From Arsukibacterium ikkense (lineage in GTDB: Bacteria; Pseudomonadota; Gammaproteobacteria; Enterobacterales; Alteromonadaceae): 64,000 nucleotides of DNA. The number at the start of each line of letters is the position of its first letter. The stretch's first letter is position 1. The stretch lies in contig NZ_LAHO01000009.1 in NCBI RefSeq assembly GCF_000987775.1, positions 1 to 64,000 on the forward strand. Reading direction: 5' to 3'. This document shows positions 9,104-17,499 of this stretch, piece after piece. Below the pieces are notes generated by a model that saw only the letters and a program-made list of their open reading frames with translations, did not search any database and was not told where the DNA came from. A program made the translations under genes and the position numbers.

Positions 9104-10198
9104 TTACTGCTTCGCGCTGTTTAACGCATGAATGGCAAAACTGCCCAGCCAGTGGCCACCTTCGTAGCTATCGCCTATCAGGTTCGGGTAAGAGTGCGCC
9201 ATATGTTGATCGGCAAGCTGGCGTAAATGGCTATATTGCTGGTACTGGTTGGCCAGGGCATATAAGTTCCAGGCGCGGCTGAAATTTAAACCATCCAGAT
9301 GCACCAGTTTCCCGTCAGTTCGATCACTTACTTTGCCCACTGCCAGCTGAAAATCGGGCTTAGCCAGTTGCGGCATAAAGCGCTGCAGCCAGGGTAAAAA
9401 TTGCTCGGCTGGTAAAATACGCTGCATCAGGCCAATTTGCTCCAGGCAAGGCGAGATAAAATCATAGCCGCTGGGTTCCCAGTTAATCGGGCAGTGAGTA
9501 TCCTGCAAGTAATACCCTTTTGCGCGTTGGCTGATCAATTGCTGCAGTTCGGTCCGTTTATGGTTCACCGCATAATCATAGGCAAAGCTTAAACCAAAAG
9601 CGGTGTTGGTATGCTCGCCAACCCGAATGGGATACAGCAGCCGTGGTAAAAAGGCGATATAACGCTCAACCAGTAAATCCGCCAGCGGTTGCAAATTAGC
9701 CGCCAGCTCGCCGGCCAGCGGGTCTTGCCAGTGCTGCAATTCATCCGAGAGCTTCAGTAGCCAGGCCCAGCCATAGGTTCGCTCGAACGAAGCATTAATG
9801 TCTTTGCTGAAAAACGCCACTTCTTGGGCCACCTTCGTCGCGGTTAAATTGCGCTTAAGAATGGTTTTTATCTCAGCGGCCTGAGCCAGCTCGGGAAATT
9901 GCCGCAGCAAGGTGACCATTGACCAGTAGCCATGCACCGCACTGTGCCAGTCGAAGCAACCATAAAATATCGGGTGCAACACTACCGGCTCTTGTAAATC
10001 GGCAGCACTGGCCAGTACCACCCCGGTTTTATAGGGGTAGGGTGTTTCAACGCAGTGGAGCGGCAGGCTGATTAGTTTATTCGCCTCTGCCAGATTAAGC
10101 TTGCCTGGTACCGGATTGTTACTGGCGACGCTTTGTGCCGCAGTTGCCAGACTTAGCGTGGCAAACGCCATGCTGCAAATAAACACGCTTAATTTCAT
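9104..10198 (-). CDS. DUF2891 family secreted protein
   Basis: A 364-aa protein with an N-terminal signal peptide (MKLSVFICSMAFATLSLATA, cleavage near AQS). The DUF2891 family pattern is clear: HPIFYGCFDWHSAVHGYWSM near 76, TYGWAWLLKL, HTNTAFGLSFAYDYA, and EPSGYDFISPCLEQ. The repeated aromatic/His-rich helices suggest an alpha/alpha-barrel fold like glycan-active enzymes, but this is inference. It is probably periplasmic and co-transcribed with the DUF502 gene. Confidence 0.87.
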   Translation of the reverse strand: MKLSVFICSMAFATLSLATAAQSVASNNPVPGKLNLAEANKLISLPLHCVETPYPYKTGVVLASAADLQEPVVLHPIFYGCFDWHSAVHGYWSMVTLLRQFPELAQAAEIKTILKRNLTATKVAQEVAFFSKDINASFERTYGWAWLLKLSDELQHWQDPLAGELAANLQPLADLLVERYIAFLPRLLYPIRVGEHTNTAFGLSFAYDYAVNHKRTELQQLISQRAKGYYLQDTHCPINWEPSGYDFISPCLEQIGLMQRILPAEQFLPWLQRFMPQLAKPDFQLAVGKVSDRTDGKLVHLDGLNFSRAWNLYALANQYQQYSHLRQLADQHMAHSYPNLIGDSYEGGHWLGSFAIHALNSAKQ

Positions 10199-10405
10199 TG
10201 CTTTACCCCATTAAATATAGTGATGGCTGGTTGCAGCTTAGCTATGGCATCGATAATACCCAGTTATGGGGGTTGTGGCGAACATAAATGCTGAGGCAGT
10301 AACTGGCTCTCAGGGTTTTTTATGGGCATTTCAGCTGAGCATAATGGCAATGACCTGGCTTTCTGACTACCTTTAACTGTGGCCAGTGAAGCGGAAGACA
10401 AAGTA

Positions 10406-11575
10406 ATGGCAAATTTTACCAATCCCGGCATTTATCGACAAGACGTGAGCTTGCTGGGACAGCCTGTTACGGCTGCCAACACCTCAACGGTAGCTTTCAT
10501 TGGCAATACGGGAGCGGGGCCGGTCGCTCAGCCGGTACTCGTAAACAGCTTTACCGAGTATCAAAGCCAATTTCAAAGTGCTGCAGACCCAGTGCAAAAC
10601 TCTGCCGATAGCCCCGATGCGATGACGCAAGCGTTAATGGCCTTTTACGGCAATGGAGGTAAGAAAGCTTATATATGCCGTTTAACCAGCGCTGATTATC
10701 AGGCTTTTTATCAGACAGTGCTGCTGAATTATCATGATTTCAGCCTGATAGTATTGCCTGGCCAGCATTGGGACATTGCTACTGGCAATACGGCCATTAC
10801 GGCAACGCTGGCATTTTGTCAGCAGCACAAACAGTGCTTGTTATTAATGGATGTTGCTGCAAGCCAGCCTCTTACCGGCGCAGCCAGTGTGGCAGCATTA
10901 GCGCTGCCGACGTCCAGTTATGCCGCCTTGTATTATCCCTGGTTAAAAATGGTTAACCCGCTTTATCATGCGGTAAACAACCCGACAGCGGCAAAATTGC
11001 TGTCTATTGCCCCATCGGCTGTGGCTGCCGCAGTTTATACCAGAACGGATAGCAGTTTTGGCGTATGGAAAACGCCGGCCGGCGTGTCGGCTAAAATTAT
11101 TGGCGTGAGTGGCCTGGCATATAGTGTGGATGAGCTTAGTCAGCAGCAATTAAACCCCCTTGGTATTAACTGTATTCGCACCTTACCCCGGGTTGGCACA
11201 GTGTTGTGGGGGGCCCGCACCCTGGCAACCCAGGCCGATCCGGAATGGCGCTACATTTCCGTCAGGCGTACCGCTATTTTTATCGAGCAAAGTATCCGGC
11301 AAAGCCTGGGTTGGGCGGTGTTTGAACCTAACGAACAACCGCTATGGCAGGCAGTACGTCGTAATATCAGCAATTTTTTAAACACCTTGTTTCGGGCCGG
11401 TGCCATGCAGGGGCAAACAGCAAAAGAAGCTTTTTTTGTGCGCTGTGGCCTGAATGACAGCATGACGCAGCACGATATTACCAAGCAGCAGTTGGTAGTA
11501 GAGCTTGGTTTTGCGCCTCTTAAACCGGCAGAGTTTGTGGTGATACGTATCGTGCATCCCCTTACTCCACCGTAA
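10406..11575 (+). CDS. Orphan contractile-tail sheath-like protein
   Basis: A 389-aa protein resembling phage/eCIS tail sheath subunits. The N-terminus NPGIYRQDV, then TSTVAFIGNTGAGP and QALMAFYGNGGKKAYICRL, match the sheath N-terminal half. The C-terminal half has LNPLGINCIRTLPR, VLWGARTLA, WRYISVRRTAIFIEQSI and the closing DITKQQLVVELGFAPLKPAEFVVIRI region of sheath_1C. ATG 10406 is preferred over GTG 10379, which lacks a ribosome-binding site. No tube, baseplate, spike, ATPase or capsid gene lies nearby: it sits between DUF2891 and pepD. It could be a relic or a repurposed subunit. Confidence 0.85.
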   Translation: MANFTNPGIYRQDVSLLGQPVTAANTSTVAFIGNTGAGPVAQPVLVNSFTEYQSQFQSAADPVQNSADSPDAMTQALMAFYGNGGKKAYICRLTSADYQAFYQTVLLNYHDFSLIVLPGQHWDIATGNTAITATLAFCQQHKQCLLLMDVAASQPLTGAASVAALALPTSSYAALYYPWLKMVNPLYHAVNNPTAAKLLSIAPSAVAAAVYTRTDSSFGVWKTPAGVSAKIIGVSGLAYSVDELSQQQLNPLGINCIRTLPRVGTVLWGARTLATQADPEWRYISVRRTAIFIEQSIRQSLGWAVFEPNEQPLWQAVRRNISNFLNTLFRAGAMQGQTAKEAFFVRCGLNDSMTQHDITKQQLVVELGFAPLKPAEFVVIRIVHPLTPP

Positions 11576-11708
11576 CGCACTGGCAGCCGTTCTTTACAGT
11601 GCAGTCCGCAACCAGAGCTGCCGCCAGCGGCAGTGCTCAACTAGGTTGCTCGCTTATGGTAAACTGGCGCTAAATTTTGCTTAGCTAACCAACTTATCAG
11701 GAGTATTT

Positions 11709-13169
11709 GTGGCTGCATTAGGTGCTTTATACCCGCAACCGTTATGGCAATGGTTTGCACAAATTTGTGCTATTCCCCACCCATCTAAACACGAACAGGC
11801 GTTAAGCCAGCATATTCAGGCCTGGGCCCGGGGGCTGGGTTTAAACGTGTTGGAAGATAAGGTGGGCAACCTGATCATTAAAAAGCCGGCTACTGCTGGC
11901 ATGGAAAACCGCAAAGCAGTGGTGATTCAGGCGCATTTAGATATGGTGCCACAGAAAAATGCCGATAAAGTGCATGACTTTACTAAAGATCCGATAGACG
12001 CTTACATTGACGGCGACTGGGTTACCGCCAATGGCACTACCCTCGGCGCTGATAACGGCATTGGTATGGCCTCGGCGCTGGCGATTTTAGGCAGTAGTGA
12101 GATAAAGCATGGCCCGTTGGAAGTATTATTAACCATCGACGAAGAAGCTGGTATGACCGGCGCCTTTGGCCTGCAGCCTGGCATACTGCAGGCGGAAATT
12201 TTAATTAATACCGACTCTGAGCAGGAAGGCGAAATTTATATGGGCTGCGCCGGTGGGGTCGATGCCGAATTCAGCGTGCCGCTTAACTGGCAGACTGTGC
12301 CTGCGAATAGCGCGGCGGTAACGCTGAGTTTAAGCGGCTTAAAAGGCGGCCACTCCGGGGTGAATATTCATTTAGGCCGGGGTAATGCTAATAAACTGCT
12401 GGCGCGGTTTTTAGTGACTGAAGCGCGCGAGCTGCAGTTACAGCTTAGCGATTTATCGGGCGGTTCGCTGCGTAACGCTATTCCGCGTGAGGCCACCGTT
12501 ACCCTGTGTTTGCCAGCTGCCAAACTGGATTTGCTGCAACAAAAGCTGCAGCGCTTTGAGCAATTAGTGCAGCAAGAGCTGGCCGTGGTTGAGCCCGCCA
12601 TTAAACTCAGTATGAGTGACGCCGCCATGCCCACACAGGTGATGGCCGACGCCAGCCAGCAAGCGTTGTTAAACCTTTTGCATGCCTGTCCTAATGGCGT
12701 AATGCGGATGAGCGATGATGTGCCCGGTGTTACCGAAACCTCACTGAATATGGGTGTTATCAGCACCGAAGGTGACAAGGTACAGGTGCTGTGTTTAATT
12801 CGCTCGTTAATTGATTCTGGCCGCGAGCATGTCGAAACCATGTTAGCGTCTTTGGCTGAGCTGGCCGGCGCTGAAGTCAGCTTCAGTGGTGCTTATCCGG
12901 GCTGGAAGCCCGAACCAGATTCGCCAGTGATGAAAATCGTTAACGATACCTATCAGGATATTTATCAGAAACAGCCGGTGATTATGGTGATCCACGCCGG
13001 GTTAGAATGTGGCCTGTTTAAAAAGCCATACCCAGAGATGGATATGGTGTCTATCGGCCCGACTATCCGTTACCCGCACGGTCCGGATGAAATGGTGAAT
13101 ATTGAAACCGTGGGCCAGTACTGGCAATTGTTGCTGGCCGTACTGGAGCGTATTCCGGTTAAAGCCTGA
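11709..13169 (+). CDS. pepD: Cytosolic aminoacyl-histidine dipeptidase PepD
   Basis: An M20-family dizinc dipeptidase (486 aa, usual length) that hydrolyses Xaa-His and other dipeptides in the cytoplasm. Metal-binding motifs are visible: IQAHLDMVPQ (His), LGADNGIGMA (bridging Asp), TIDEEAGMTGAFGL (general-base Glu and metal Glu), NTDSEQEGEIYMG, and a C-terminal IHAGLECGLF (His). The start is GTG, with CAGGAG seven bases upstream. A long hairpin lies between it and the oxidase gene. Confidence 0.95.
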   Translation: MAALGALYPQPLWQWFAQICAIPHPSKHEQALSQHIQAWARGLGLNVLEDKVGNLIIKKPATAGMENRKAVVIQAHLDMVPQKNADKVHDFTKDPIDAYIDGDWVTANGTTLGADNGIGMASALAILGSSEIKHGPLEVLLTIDEEAGMTGAFGLQPGILQAEILINTDSEQEGEIYMGCAGGVDAEFSVPLNWQTVPANSAAVTLSLSGLKGGHSGVNIHLGRGNANKLLARFLVTEARELQLQLSDLSGGSLRNAIPREATVTLCLPAAKLDLLQQKLQRFEQLVQQELAVVEPAIKLSMSDAAMPTQVMADASQQALLNLLHACPNGVMRMSDDVPGVTETSLNMGVISTEGDKVQVLCLIRSLIDSGREHVETMLASLAELAGAEVSFSGAYPGWKPEPDSPVMKIVNDTYQDIYQKQPVIMVIHAGLECGLFKKPYPEMDMVSIGPTIRYPHGPDEMVNIETVGQYWQLLLAVLERIPVKA

Positions 13170-13199
13170 ATAAAGTAAGTTTTTACAGATAACACAGCG

Positions 13200-13229
13200 C
13201 ATGCCATTTACCCGCTGGTAAATGGCATG
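13200..13229. terminator. Strong hairpin between pepD and the alternative oxidase gene
   Basis: A 13-bp perfect inverted repeat: CATGCCATTTACC (13200-13212), loop CGCT, GGTAAATGGCATG (13217-13229). It lacks a T-run on either side, so it may be a transcript-end stabiliser, a Rho-coupled end, or an operator for the downstream gene rather than a classical terminator. Confidence 0.5.
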
Positions 13230-13294
13230 GCTCAGCAAAGGTTAAGCTTTATGCCAACATACTGAGTTAATTCTGTTTACCAGAGGAGCAATAA

Positions 13295-13945
13295 ATGTCA
13301 GCACCAGCCGACAACACGCATAATACAGATACTACTGATGATCCTTTAGCTACCCACCATACACCTGCCAATTTATCTGATCGCATTGCGTTTCGCCTGA
13401 CCAAAATGCTGCGTTTTTGTGCCGATACTTTTTTTGCTAAACGCTATGGCCATCGCGCAGTTATTCTGGAAACTGTTGCTGGTGTACCAGGTATGGTGGC
13501 GGGTATGCTACGCCATATGCGCAGCTTACGGCGGATGGAAGACGACCACGGCTGGATCCGTACCTTGCTGGATGAAGCCGAAAACGAGCGGATGCACCTG
13601 ATGACTTTTATTGAAATTGCCAAACCAAACTGGTTTGAACGGTTTCTAATCCTGACAGCCCAGGGCCTGTTTTTCAGTGGCTTTTTATTGTTGTATATCA
13701 TGTCGGCGAAAACCGCTCACCGCCTGGTAGGCTATTTTGAAGAAGAAGCGGTGTACAGCTATAGCTGTTACCTGCAGGAGGTAGACAATGGCGCTATCGA
13801 CAATATACCAGCGCCAAAGGTTGCGATTGATTACTGGAGCTTAGCAGCTGATGCCCGCTTACGTGAGGTTATTATTGCGGTACGGGCAGATGAAGCAAAT
13901 CATCGCGACGTTAATCACGATTTTGCGAATCAGCTGGCAAGCTAG
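13295..13945 (+). CDS. aox: Alternative oxidase (ubiquinol:oxygen, diiron)
   Basis: A 216-aa di-iron quinol oxidase that reduces oxygen without pumping protons, on the inner membrane. Expected iron ligands are all present: E59 in ILET, E98 and H101 in NERMHL, E150 in FEEEAVYSY, and E200/H203 in [13 protein letters not shown] hydrophobic stretch at about 117-137 is the membrane-facing segment. The family is common in mitochondria and scattered in proteobacteria. The ATG follows AGAGGAGC. It is monocistronic, preceded by a strong hairpin. Regulation by nitric oxide regulators is known elsewhere; no such gene is adjacent. Confidence 0.93.
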   Translation: MSAPADNTHNTDTTDDPLATHHTPANLSDRIAFRLTKMLRFCADTFFAKRYGHRAVILETVAGVPGMVAGMLRHMRSLRRMEDDHGWIRTLLDEAENERMHLMTFIEIAKPNWFERFLILTAQGLFFSGFLLLYIMSAKTAHRLVGYFEEEAVYSYSCYLQEVDNGAIDNIPAPKVAIDYWSLAADARLREVIIAVRADEANHRDVNHDFANQLAS

Positions 13946-13974
13946 CCAGTGGTGTGAATCTAACAACGGATAAA

Positions 13975-14640
13975 TCAGGGCAGCGGCTTCAGCGACAAAT
14001 CGCTTAGCTGGTTGCGTAGCCGGTTCATAAAGGCAATATCCGGGTCGTTCTTTTCGGTAAAATAATTGGCATCGGTTTCCTGCCACCAACTGGTATCTCT
14101 GAATCTGTGGTACTCGCTGTGACCCAGCACATACTCTATCGGGTACTTGGCGGCTAAATAGCGAATCAGCCGGGTATTGGCGTCCAGCTGGGCGTCGGTC
14201 ATCGGCAGGCTGTCACCATCTGCAATATTTTCAATGCCAATGGCGGTGTAGTTCAGGCCAATAGTATGGCGTGCCATAGTCGTCTCCGGCATTAGCTGGT
14301 AAATGGTACCGTCCCGGTCTATTACAAACTGGCTCGACACATTTAAATCGCCGCCGGCCCTTATACCGTCGCGCGCGGCGGGCAGTTCCGGAGGGTTAAA
14401 CGCAGCAAATGTCTGCTCAAAAGTGGGGATCACCGTCCAGTGCACCACCACCAGCCGCGGGATAATAGTCGGCTCGTCCTGCATCATACCGTAGCGTTCC
14501 TGCATATACTGCAGCGTCAGCGCTTTGCGTTTGTCATCAAATACAATCGGCTTTTGAATAATCAGCAAATCGTCAGGCATAGTGGCAGCAACGGATAAGG
14601 GGGATACCAATCCCAGCAGACAGAGCAGTAGTTTTTTCAT
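13975..14640 (-). CDS. Secreted N-acetylmuramoyl-L-alanine amidase (Amidase_2)
   Basis: A 221-aa zinc amidase of the AmpD/PGRP fold. A signal peptide (MKKLLLCLLGLVSPLSVAA) places it in the periplasm. The zinc ligands expected from the fold are in VVVHWT (His), YVLGHSEYHRFRDTSWW (His and Asp), with VSSQFVIDRDGTIYQLM and AIGIENI typical of the domain. ATG 14640 is chosen over an upstream ATG because the signal peptide begins there. It probably cleaves peptidoglycan fragments or septal murein. It converges with the oxidase gene. Confidence 0.88.
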   Translation of the reverse strand: MKKLLLCLLGLVSPLSVAATMPDDLLIIQKPIVFDDKRKALTLQYMQERYGMMQDEPTIIPRLVVVHWTVIPTFEQTFAAFNPPELPAARDGIRAGGDLNVSSQFVIDRDGTIYQLMPETTMARHTIGLNYTAIGIENIADGDSLPMTDAQLDANTRLIRYLAAKYPIEYVLGHSEYHRFRDTSWWQETDANYFTEKNDPDIAFMNRLRNQLSDLSLKPLP

Positions 14641-14747
14641 GGCTATTCCACACAATGATAATCATCATAGTGGTTTTATAGCATGAAATAGCATACGGCG
14701 AATAAAGATGCTTATAGTTAGCAGGTAAAGTGTGAAAAAGGGTGATA

Positions 14748-14779
14748 AAAGCAAAGCTTGAAATGGTGGCCCCAGCTGG
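14748..14779. repeat. Extra partial copy of the tRNA 3'-end att sequence
   Basis: These 32 bases recur exactly at 14875-14906, 127 bp to the right. They contain the CCA-encoding end and acceptor/T-arm start of the tRNA-Ile2 gene (minus-strand sense) plus the flanking AAGCTTGAA. The match ends after CCAGCTGG. It looks like a scar of an earlier integration or a duplicated attB end. Confidence 0.7.
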
Positions 14780-14888
14780 GTGAAACGAGCGCAGTAACAA
14801 AGCATTGCTTTGGGCGAGTTGAACGCGCAGCAGCTTTAGCTGCAAGTGGGAATAGTCCGCTGAGGGTTAGCATGAAAGCAAAGCTTGA

Positions 14889-14942
14889 AATGGTGGCCCC
14901 AGCTGGACTCGAACCAGCGACCGATCGATTATGAGTCGAGCG
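14889..14942. repeat. Left attachment repeat (attL) of tRNA-Ile2 element
   Basis: A 54-bp exact direct repeat of 22271-22324. It contains the 3' part of tRNA-Ile2(CAU): CCA end, acceptor 3' strand, T arm, variable loop, anticodon loop and part of the anticodon stem. The remaining 5' half of the tRNA is absent here, so this is a duplicated tRNA end generated by integration, not a functional tRNA. Confidence 0.92.
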
Positions 14943-15048
14943 TATAACGTGTTTTTGTATGTTTATCTGCATGTCAAAAGTTATTAAAAACAGCTATTTA
15001 ACCTTAAATCCCTTTAGTGGCGCGTTGTTCTGAATTGGTGTATATTGA

Positions 15049-15103
15049 TGCAATTCCGATCCGCAGCCGATCCGCAGAACGATCCGCAGAACGATCCGCA
15101 GCC
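15049..15103. repeat. Tandem GATCCGCAG repeats, likely integrase/excisionase arm sites
   Basis: Four copies of GATCCGCAG start at 15058, 15069, 15081 and 15093 (11-12 bp period). The leading 29 bases (15049-15077) recur with three mismatches at 22190-22218, near the other end of the element and in the same orientation. A pair of matched short repeats just inside both att sites is what tyrosine-integrase arm-type sites look like. Confidence 0.6.
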
Positions 15104-15175
15104 TTAAACAACAAAAAGCCCCGCAGGTGCGCTAACACCTTGCAGGGCGAACCAGAAGAACCAAAGGGGGTTCAA

Positions 15176-16552
15176 ATGGCTAAAGCAGATTCTACCACCA
15201 AACCAACAAGCGCCAGCAACAAAGTCAGTTTTACCGCTGGCCGTGTTGCCGCCTTCAAATGCCCGGAAGGGAAAAAAGATGCTTTCCTGTGGGATGATAA
15301 ACAGCCGGGCTTAGGGCTCAGGGCGTTTGCTTCAGGCAAGAAAACTTATATTTACCAAGTGTGGGTTAACGGCAGAACACAACGGGCAGTTATTGGCCCG
15401 GTTGAAAGTTTTGATATTGAACAAGCCAGAGCTGAAGCGTCAAAACTGGGAGCACTTGCCAGCCAGAATATCAGCCCGGCCAAAGTAAAACGGGAAAAAG
15501 CCGCTGCTGAACTGGCAGAAGAGCAGGAAGTAAAACGGGGCTCAGTAACCTTCGGCACGGTATGGGCTGAATATGTAGACGCCAACAAGGGCGACTGGGG
15601 GCAAAAGCACTACCGCGATCACCTTAATTTTGTGCAAGCACCGGGCAAGCCTTTAGCAAGAGGCAAGGACAGCAAAACAGGCCAGCCCCTTGTAACTAAA
15701 GCAGGCTGCTTATATCCGCTGGTTAGTGTAAAGCTGGGGGAGTTAACCGCCACCGTAATTAAACGCTGGTTAGACAATGAAAACAAAACCCGCCCCGGCG
15801 TAGCCGCGCAAAGTTACCGCCTGCTGTTTGCCTGTTTAAGCTGGTGCAATGAACAACCAGACTATGCCGGGCTGGTTGATGTTGTTGCCCTTAAAAGTAA
15901 AGCAGTAAAAAAGACCGTTACCAAATTAAAGCCCCGTGATGATGTGTTACAGCGTGAGCAGTTACCCGCTTTTTTTGCTGAACTGCTGAAAATATCAAAC
16001 CCCGTTATTGCTGCTTATGTGCAAACCCTGCTGCTAACCGGAGCCCGGCGCAATGAATTAATGGGCCTGCAATGGTCTGACGTTGATTTTAAATGGCAAA
16101 GCATGGCAATACGTGACAAAGGCACCAGCAAAGGCAGCGTTGCTGGGGTGCGCGTAATTCCCTTAACGCCTTATGTTGCCAGCCTGCTTAACCAGTTACC
16201 CCGCCGTAATCAGTGGGTTTTTTCGAGCCCTTCAGGTAAAGACGGCAGGCTAGTAGACCCCCGCAAGAGTTTTGACCCCGCAGTAATTGCCGCTGGTATT
16301 GAAGGTTTAACCTTACATGGTTTACGCCGCAGCTTTGCCACCTTATCGGAATGGGTGGAAGTACCCGCCGGGGTAGTTGCTCAGATTATGGGCCATAAGC
16401 CCAGCGCCACCGCTGAGAAGCATTACAAGCAAAGGCCGCTGGACTTGCTCAGGGTATGGCATGAACGAATAGAAGCATGGTTTTTAGAGCAGGCCGGGCT
16501 TGTTGTTCCTGCTGCTGGTGAGCAGCGTTTAACTGTGGTTAAGGGGGCGTGA
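15176..16552 (+). CDS. int: P4-type tyrosine integrase
   Basis: A 458-aa site-specific recombinase. The N-terminal DUF4102-like arm-binding domain (LWDDKQPGLGLRAFASGKKT near 42-61) is followed by a core-binding domain and a catalytic domain. The catalytic set is visible: Arg in TGARRNELMGLQW, His-x-x-Arg in LHGLRRSFATLSEW, His in IMGHKPS, and the nucleophile Tyr in AEKHYKQRP. ATG 15176 is chosen because GGGGG lies before it and family homology begins there; an in-frame upstream start at 15017 would run through the arm-site repeats. Its stop overlaps the next gene's ATG. Confidence 0.93.
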   Translation: MAKADSTTKPTSASNKVSFTAGRVAAFKCPEGKKDAFLWDDKQPGLGLRAFASGKKTYIYQVWVNGRTQRAVIGPVESFDIEQARAEASKLGALASQNISPAKVKREKAAAELAEEQEVKRGSVTFGTVWAEYVDANKGDWGQKHYRDHLNFVQAPGKPLARGKDSKTGQPLVTKAGCLYPLVSVKLGELTATVIKRWLDNENKTRPGVAAQSYRLLFACLSWCNEQPDYAGLVDVVALKSKAVKKTVTKLKPRDDVLQREQLPAFFAELLKISNPVIAAYVQTLLLTGARRNELMGLQWSDVDFKWQSMAIRDKGTSKGSVAGVRVIPLTPYVASLLNQLPRRNQWVFSSPSGKDGRLVDPRKSFDPAVIAAGIEGLTLHGLRRSFATLSEWVEVPAGVVAQIMGHKPSATAEKHYKQRPLDLLRVWHERIEAWFLEQAGLVVPAAGEQRLTVVKGA

Positions 16553-17229
16553 TGGCTGTAATAAAGGAAGAAATTAAAGGGAAGCAGTACAAAAAGTACA
16601 AAGTTACTGAATATTCAAATGATAATGAAGGCTTGAAACAGTCGTGTGAAAGTGGCGAGAATTTTACGATATATCTTGAGCGGCTTGTTGTTTGGGCTAA
16701 AGCTGAATTAGCTAAAAAGGGTTTTGATACAGATTTAATCGTGCCATTTTTTAGGGGGCGTTATTTCAAAAAGCACATAGCTGGTCCGCAATTACTCAAG
16801 CAACGAAAACAGGACGGCCTTTTAATTCTTGACGACTCTGAAGAAAGTGAATTAGTTGCGATATGGGAAGCTGCTGACTTAGCAATGGATGAAACTCTTA
16901 AAATAGATTCACGTTTAGAATATGCGTTTAAAGCTGGCGATTTAATGCGGCGTGTTTTGGTTTATCGGGATTATTCTCTGATACAGAAAAAAGTAGCAGG
17001 GCAGCTAAGGGCAAAGGATGTGCATGATCTTATCAAAAAGTTGGCAGTAAAAGACGCACCAGCTAAAGAGTTATGGAATGAATTTTTGGGATTGTTAGAT
17101 AGTGAAAACTTTGAACCTATTGAAAGCCAAACGGAGAATAAAATCACTTACAAAAATAGCAACGGCAAGAAAAGGGAAATGCAATTTTCGACCTTTCAAA
17201 ATAAGCTATCAGAGTTTCGAAAAAGCTAA
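16552..17229 (+). CDS. Unknown protein translationally coupled to the integrase
   Basis: A 225-aa protein with no recognised family. It is charged and helical, with a Lys-rich start (AVIKEEIKGKQYKKYKVTEY) and a basic C-terminus (FSTFQNKLSEFRKS), and no membrane segment. Its ATG overlaps the integrase stop by one base (TGATG), so it is likely made in step with the integrase. It is AT-richer than the integrase gene. It could be an accessory or cargo factor, but nothing in the sequence fixes its job. Confidence 0.6.
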   Translation: MAVIKEEIKGKQYKKYKVTEYSNDNEGLKQSCESGENFTIYLERLVVWAKAELAKKGFDTDLIVPFFRGRYFKKHIAGPQLLKQRKQDGLLILDDSEESELVAIWEAADLAMDETLKIDSRLEYAFKAGDLMRRVLVYRDYSLIQKKVAGQLRAKDVHDLIKKLAVKDAPAKELWNEFLGLLDSENFEPIESQTENKITYKNSNGKKREMQFSTFQNKLSEFRKS

Positions 17230-17269
17230 TTTTCACGATAGCCATAACTAACATGACACCCTAAACAAA

Positions 17270-17303
17270 ATGAATCTGCTTAATCATATAGGAGCAGATT
17301 CAT
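17270..17303 (+). promoter_or_regulatory. Inverted repeat covering the ribosome-binding site of the AlpA-like gene
   Basis: ATGAATCTGCT (17270-17280) and AGCAGATTCAT (17293-17303) form a perfect 11-bp inverted repeat with a 12-base loop. The right arm includes the end of the GGAG ribosome-binding site and overlaps the ATG at 17302. As RNA it could hide the start; as DNA it could be an operator for a dimeric repressor. Confidence 0.6.
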
Positions 17304-17499
17304 GCAAACATTCACACCGCAAAACCTAACCACTGAACAATTCGCTGAAGTCTTACACGGCAAGCCCAGCACGATCAGAACCCGCCTTTGTAAAACTGGC
17401 AGTTTCTATGGTATCAGACCTATCAAATTACCTTCAGGCCGCCTACTGTGGAACGCTGAAGCTGTGCAGGCTTTTTTAGCTGGCAAGGGGGCTGTGTAA
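17302..17499 (+). CDS. AlpA/excisionase-like small DNA-binding protein
   Basis: A 65-aa protein with a winged-helix/MerR-like helix-turn-helix: LTTEQFAEVLHGKPSTIRTRL as the HTH (about 9-29), then IRPIKLPSGRLLWNAEAVQAFL as the wing and last helix. Size and place, between the integrase and replication genes of an integrative element, fit AlpA- or Xis-type regulators that control integrase expression or direct excision. Its start lies in an 11-bp inverted repeat. The stop and the next ATG overlap by one base. Confidence 0.72.
   Translation: MQTFTPQNLTTEQFAEVLHGKPSTIRTRLCKTGSFYGIRPIKLPSGRLLWNAEAVQAFLAGKGAV

Noticed and set aside
12368..12841. Minus-strand 157-codon frame inside pepD
   Set aside because: It is a shadow of the strongly supported pepD frame with Cys/Ser-rich, unlikely protein sequence.
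10406..14640. A prophage around the sheath gene
   Set aside because: The flanking genes (DUF2891, pepD, aox, Amidase_2) are ordinary chromosomal genes; the amidase has a signal peptide and is not a phage lysin set.
14573..14972. Two overlapping minus-strand reading frames of 84-90 codons with GSSPAGATISSF
   Set aside because: They translate the tRNA-end repeats; this peptide is a well-known false protein made from tRNA T-arm sequence.
15058..15101. Tandem GATCCGCAG repeats as a CRISPR array
   Set aside because: The unit is only 9-12 bp with no unique spacers and no cas genes nearby; an integrase arm-site array explains it better.
15017..15175. 53-codon upstream extension of the integrase
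   Set aside because: It passes through the GATCCGCAG repeats (giving SAERSAERSA), has no ribosome-binding site, and family similarity starts at 15176.
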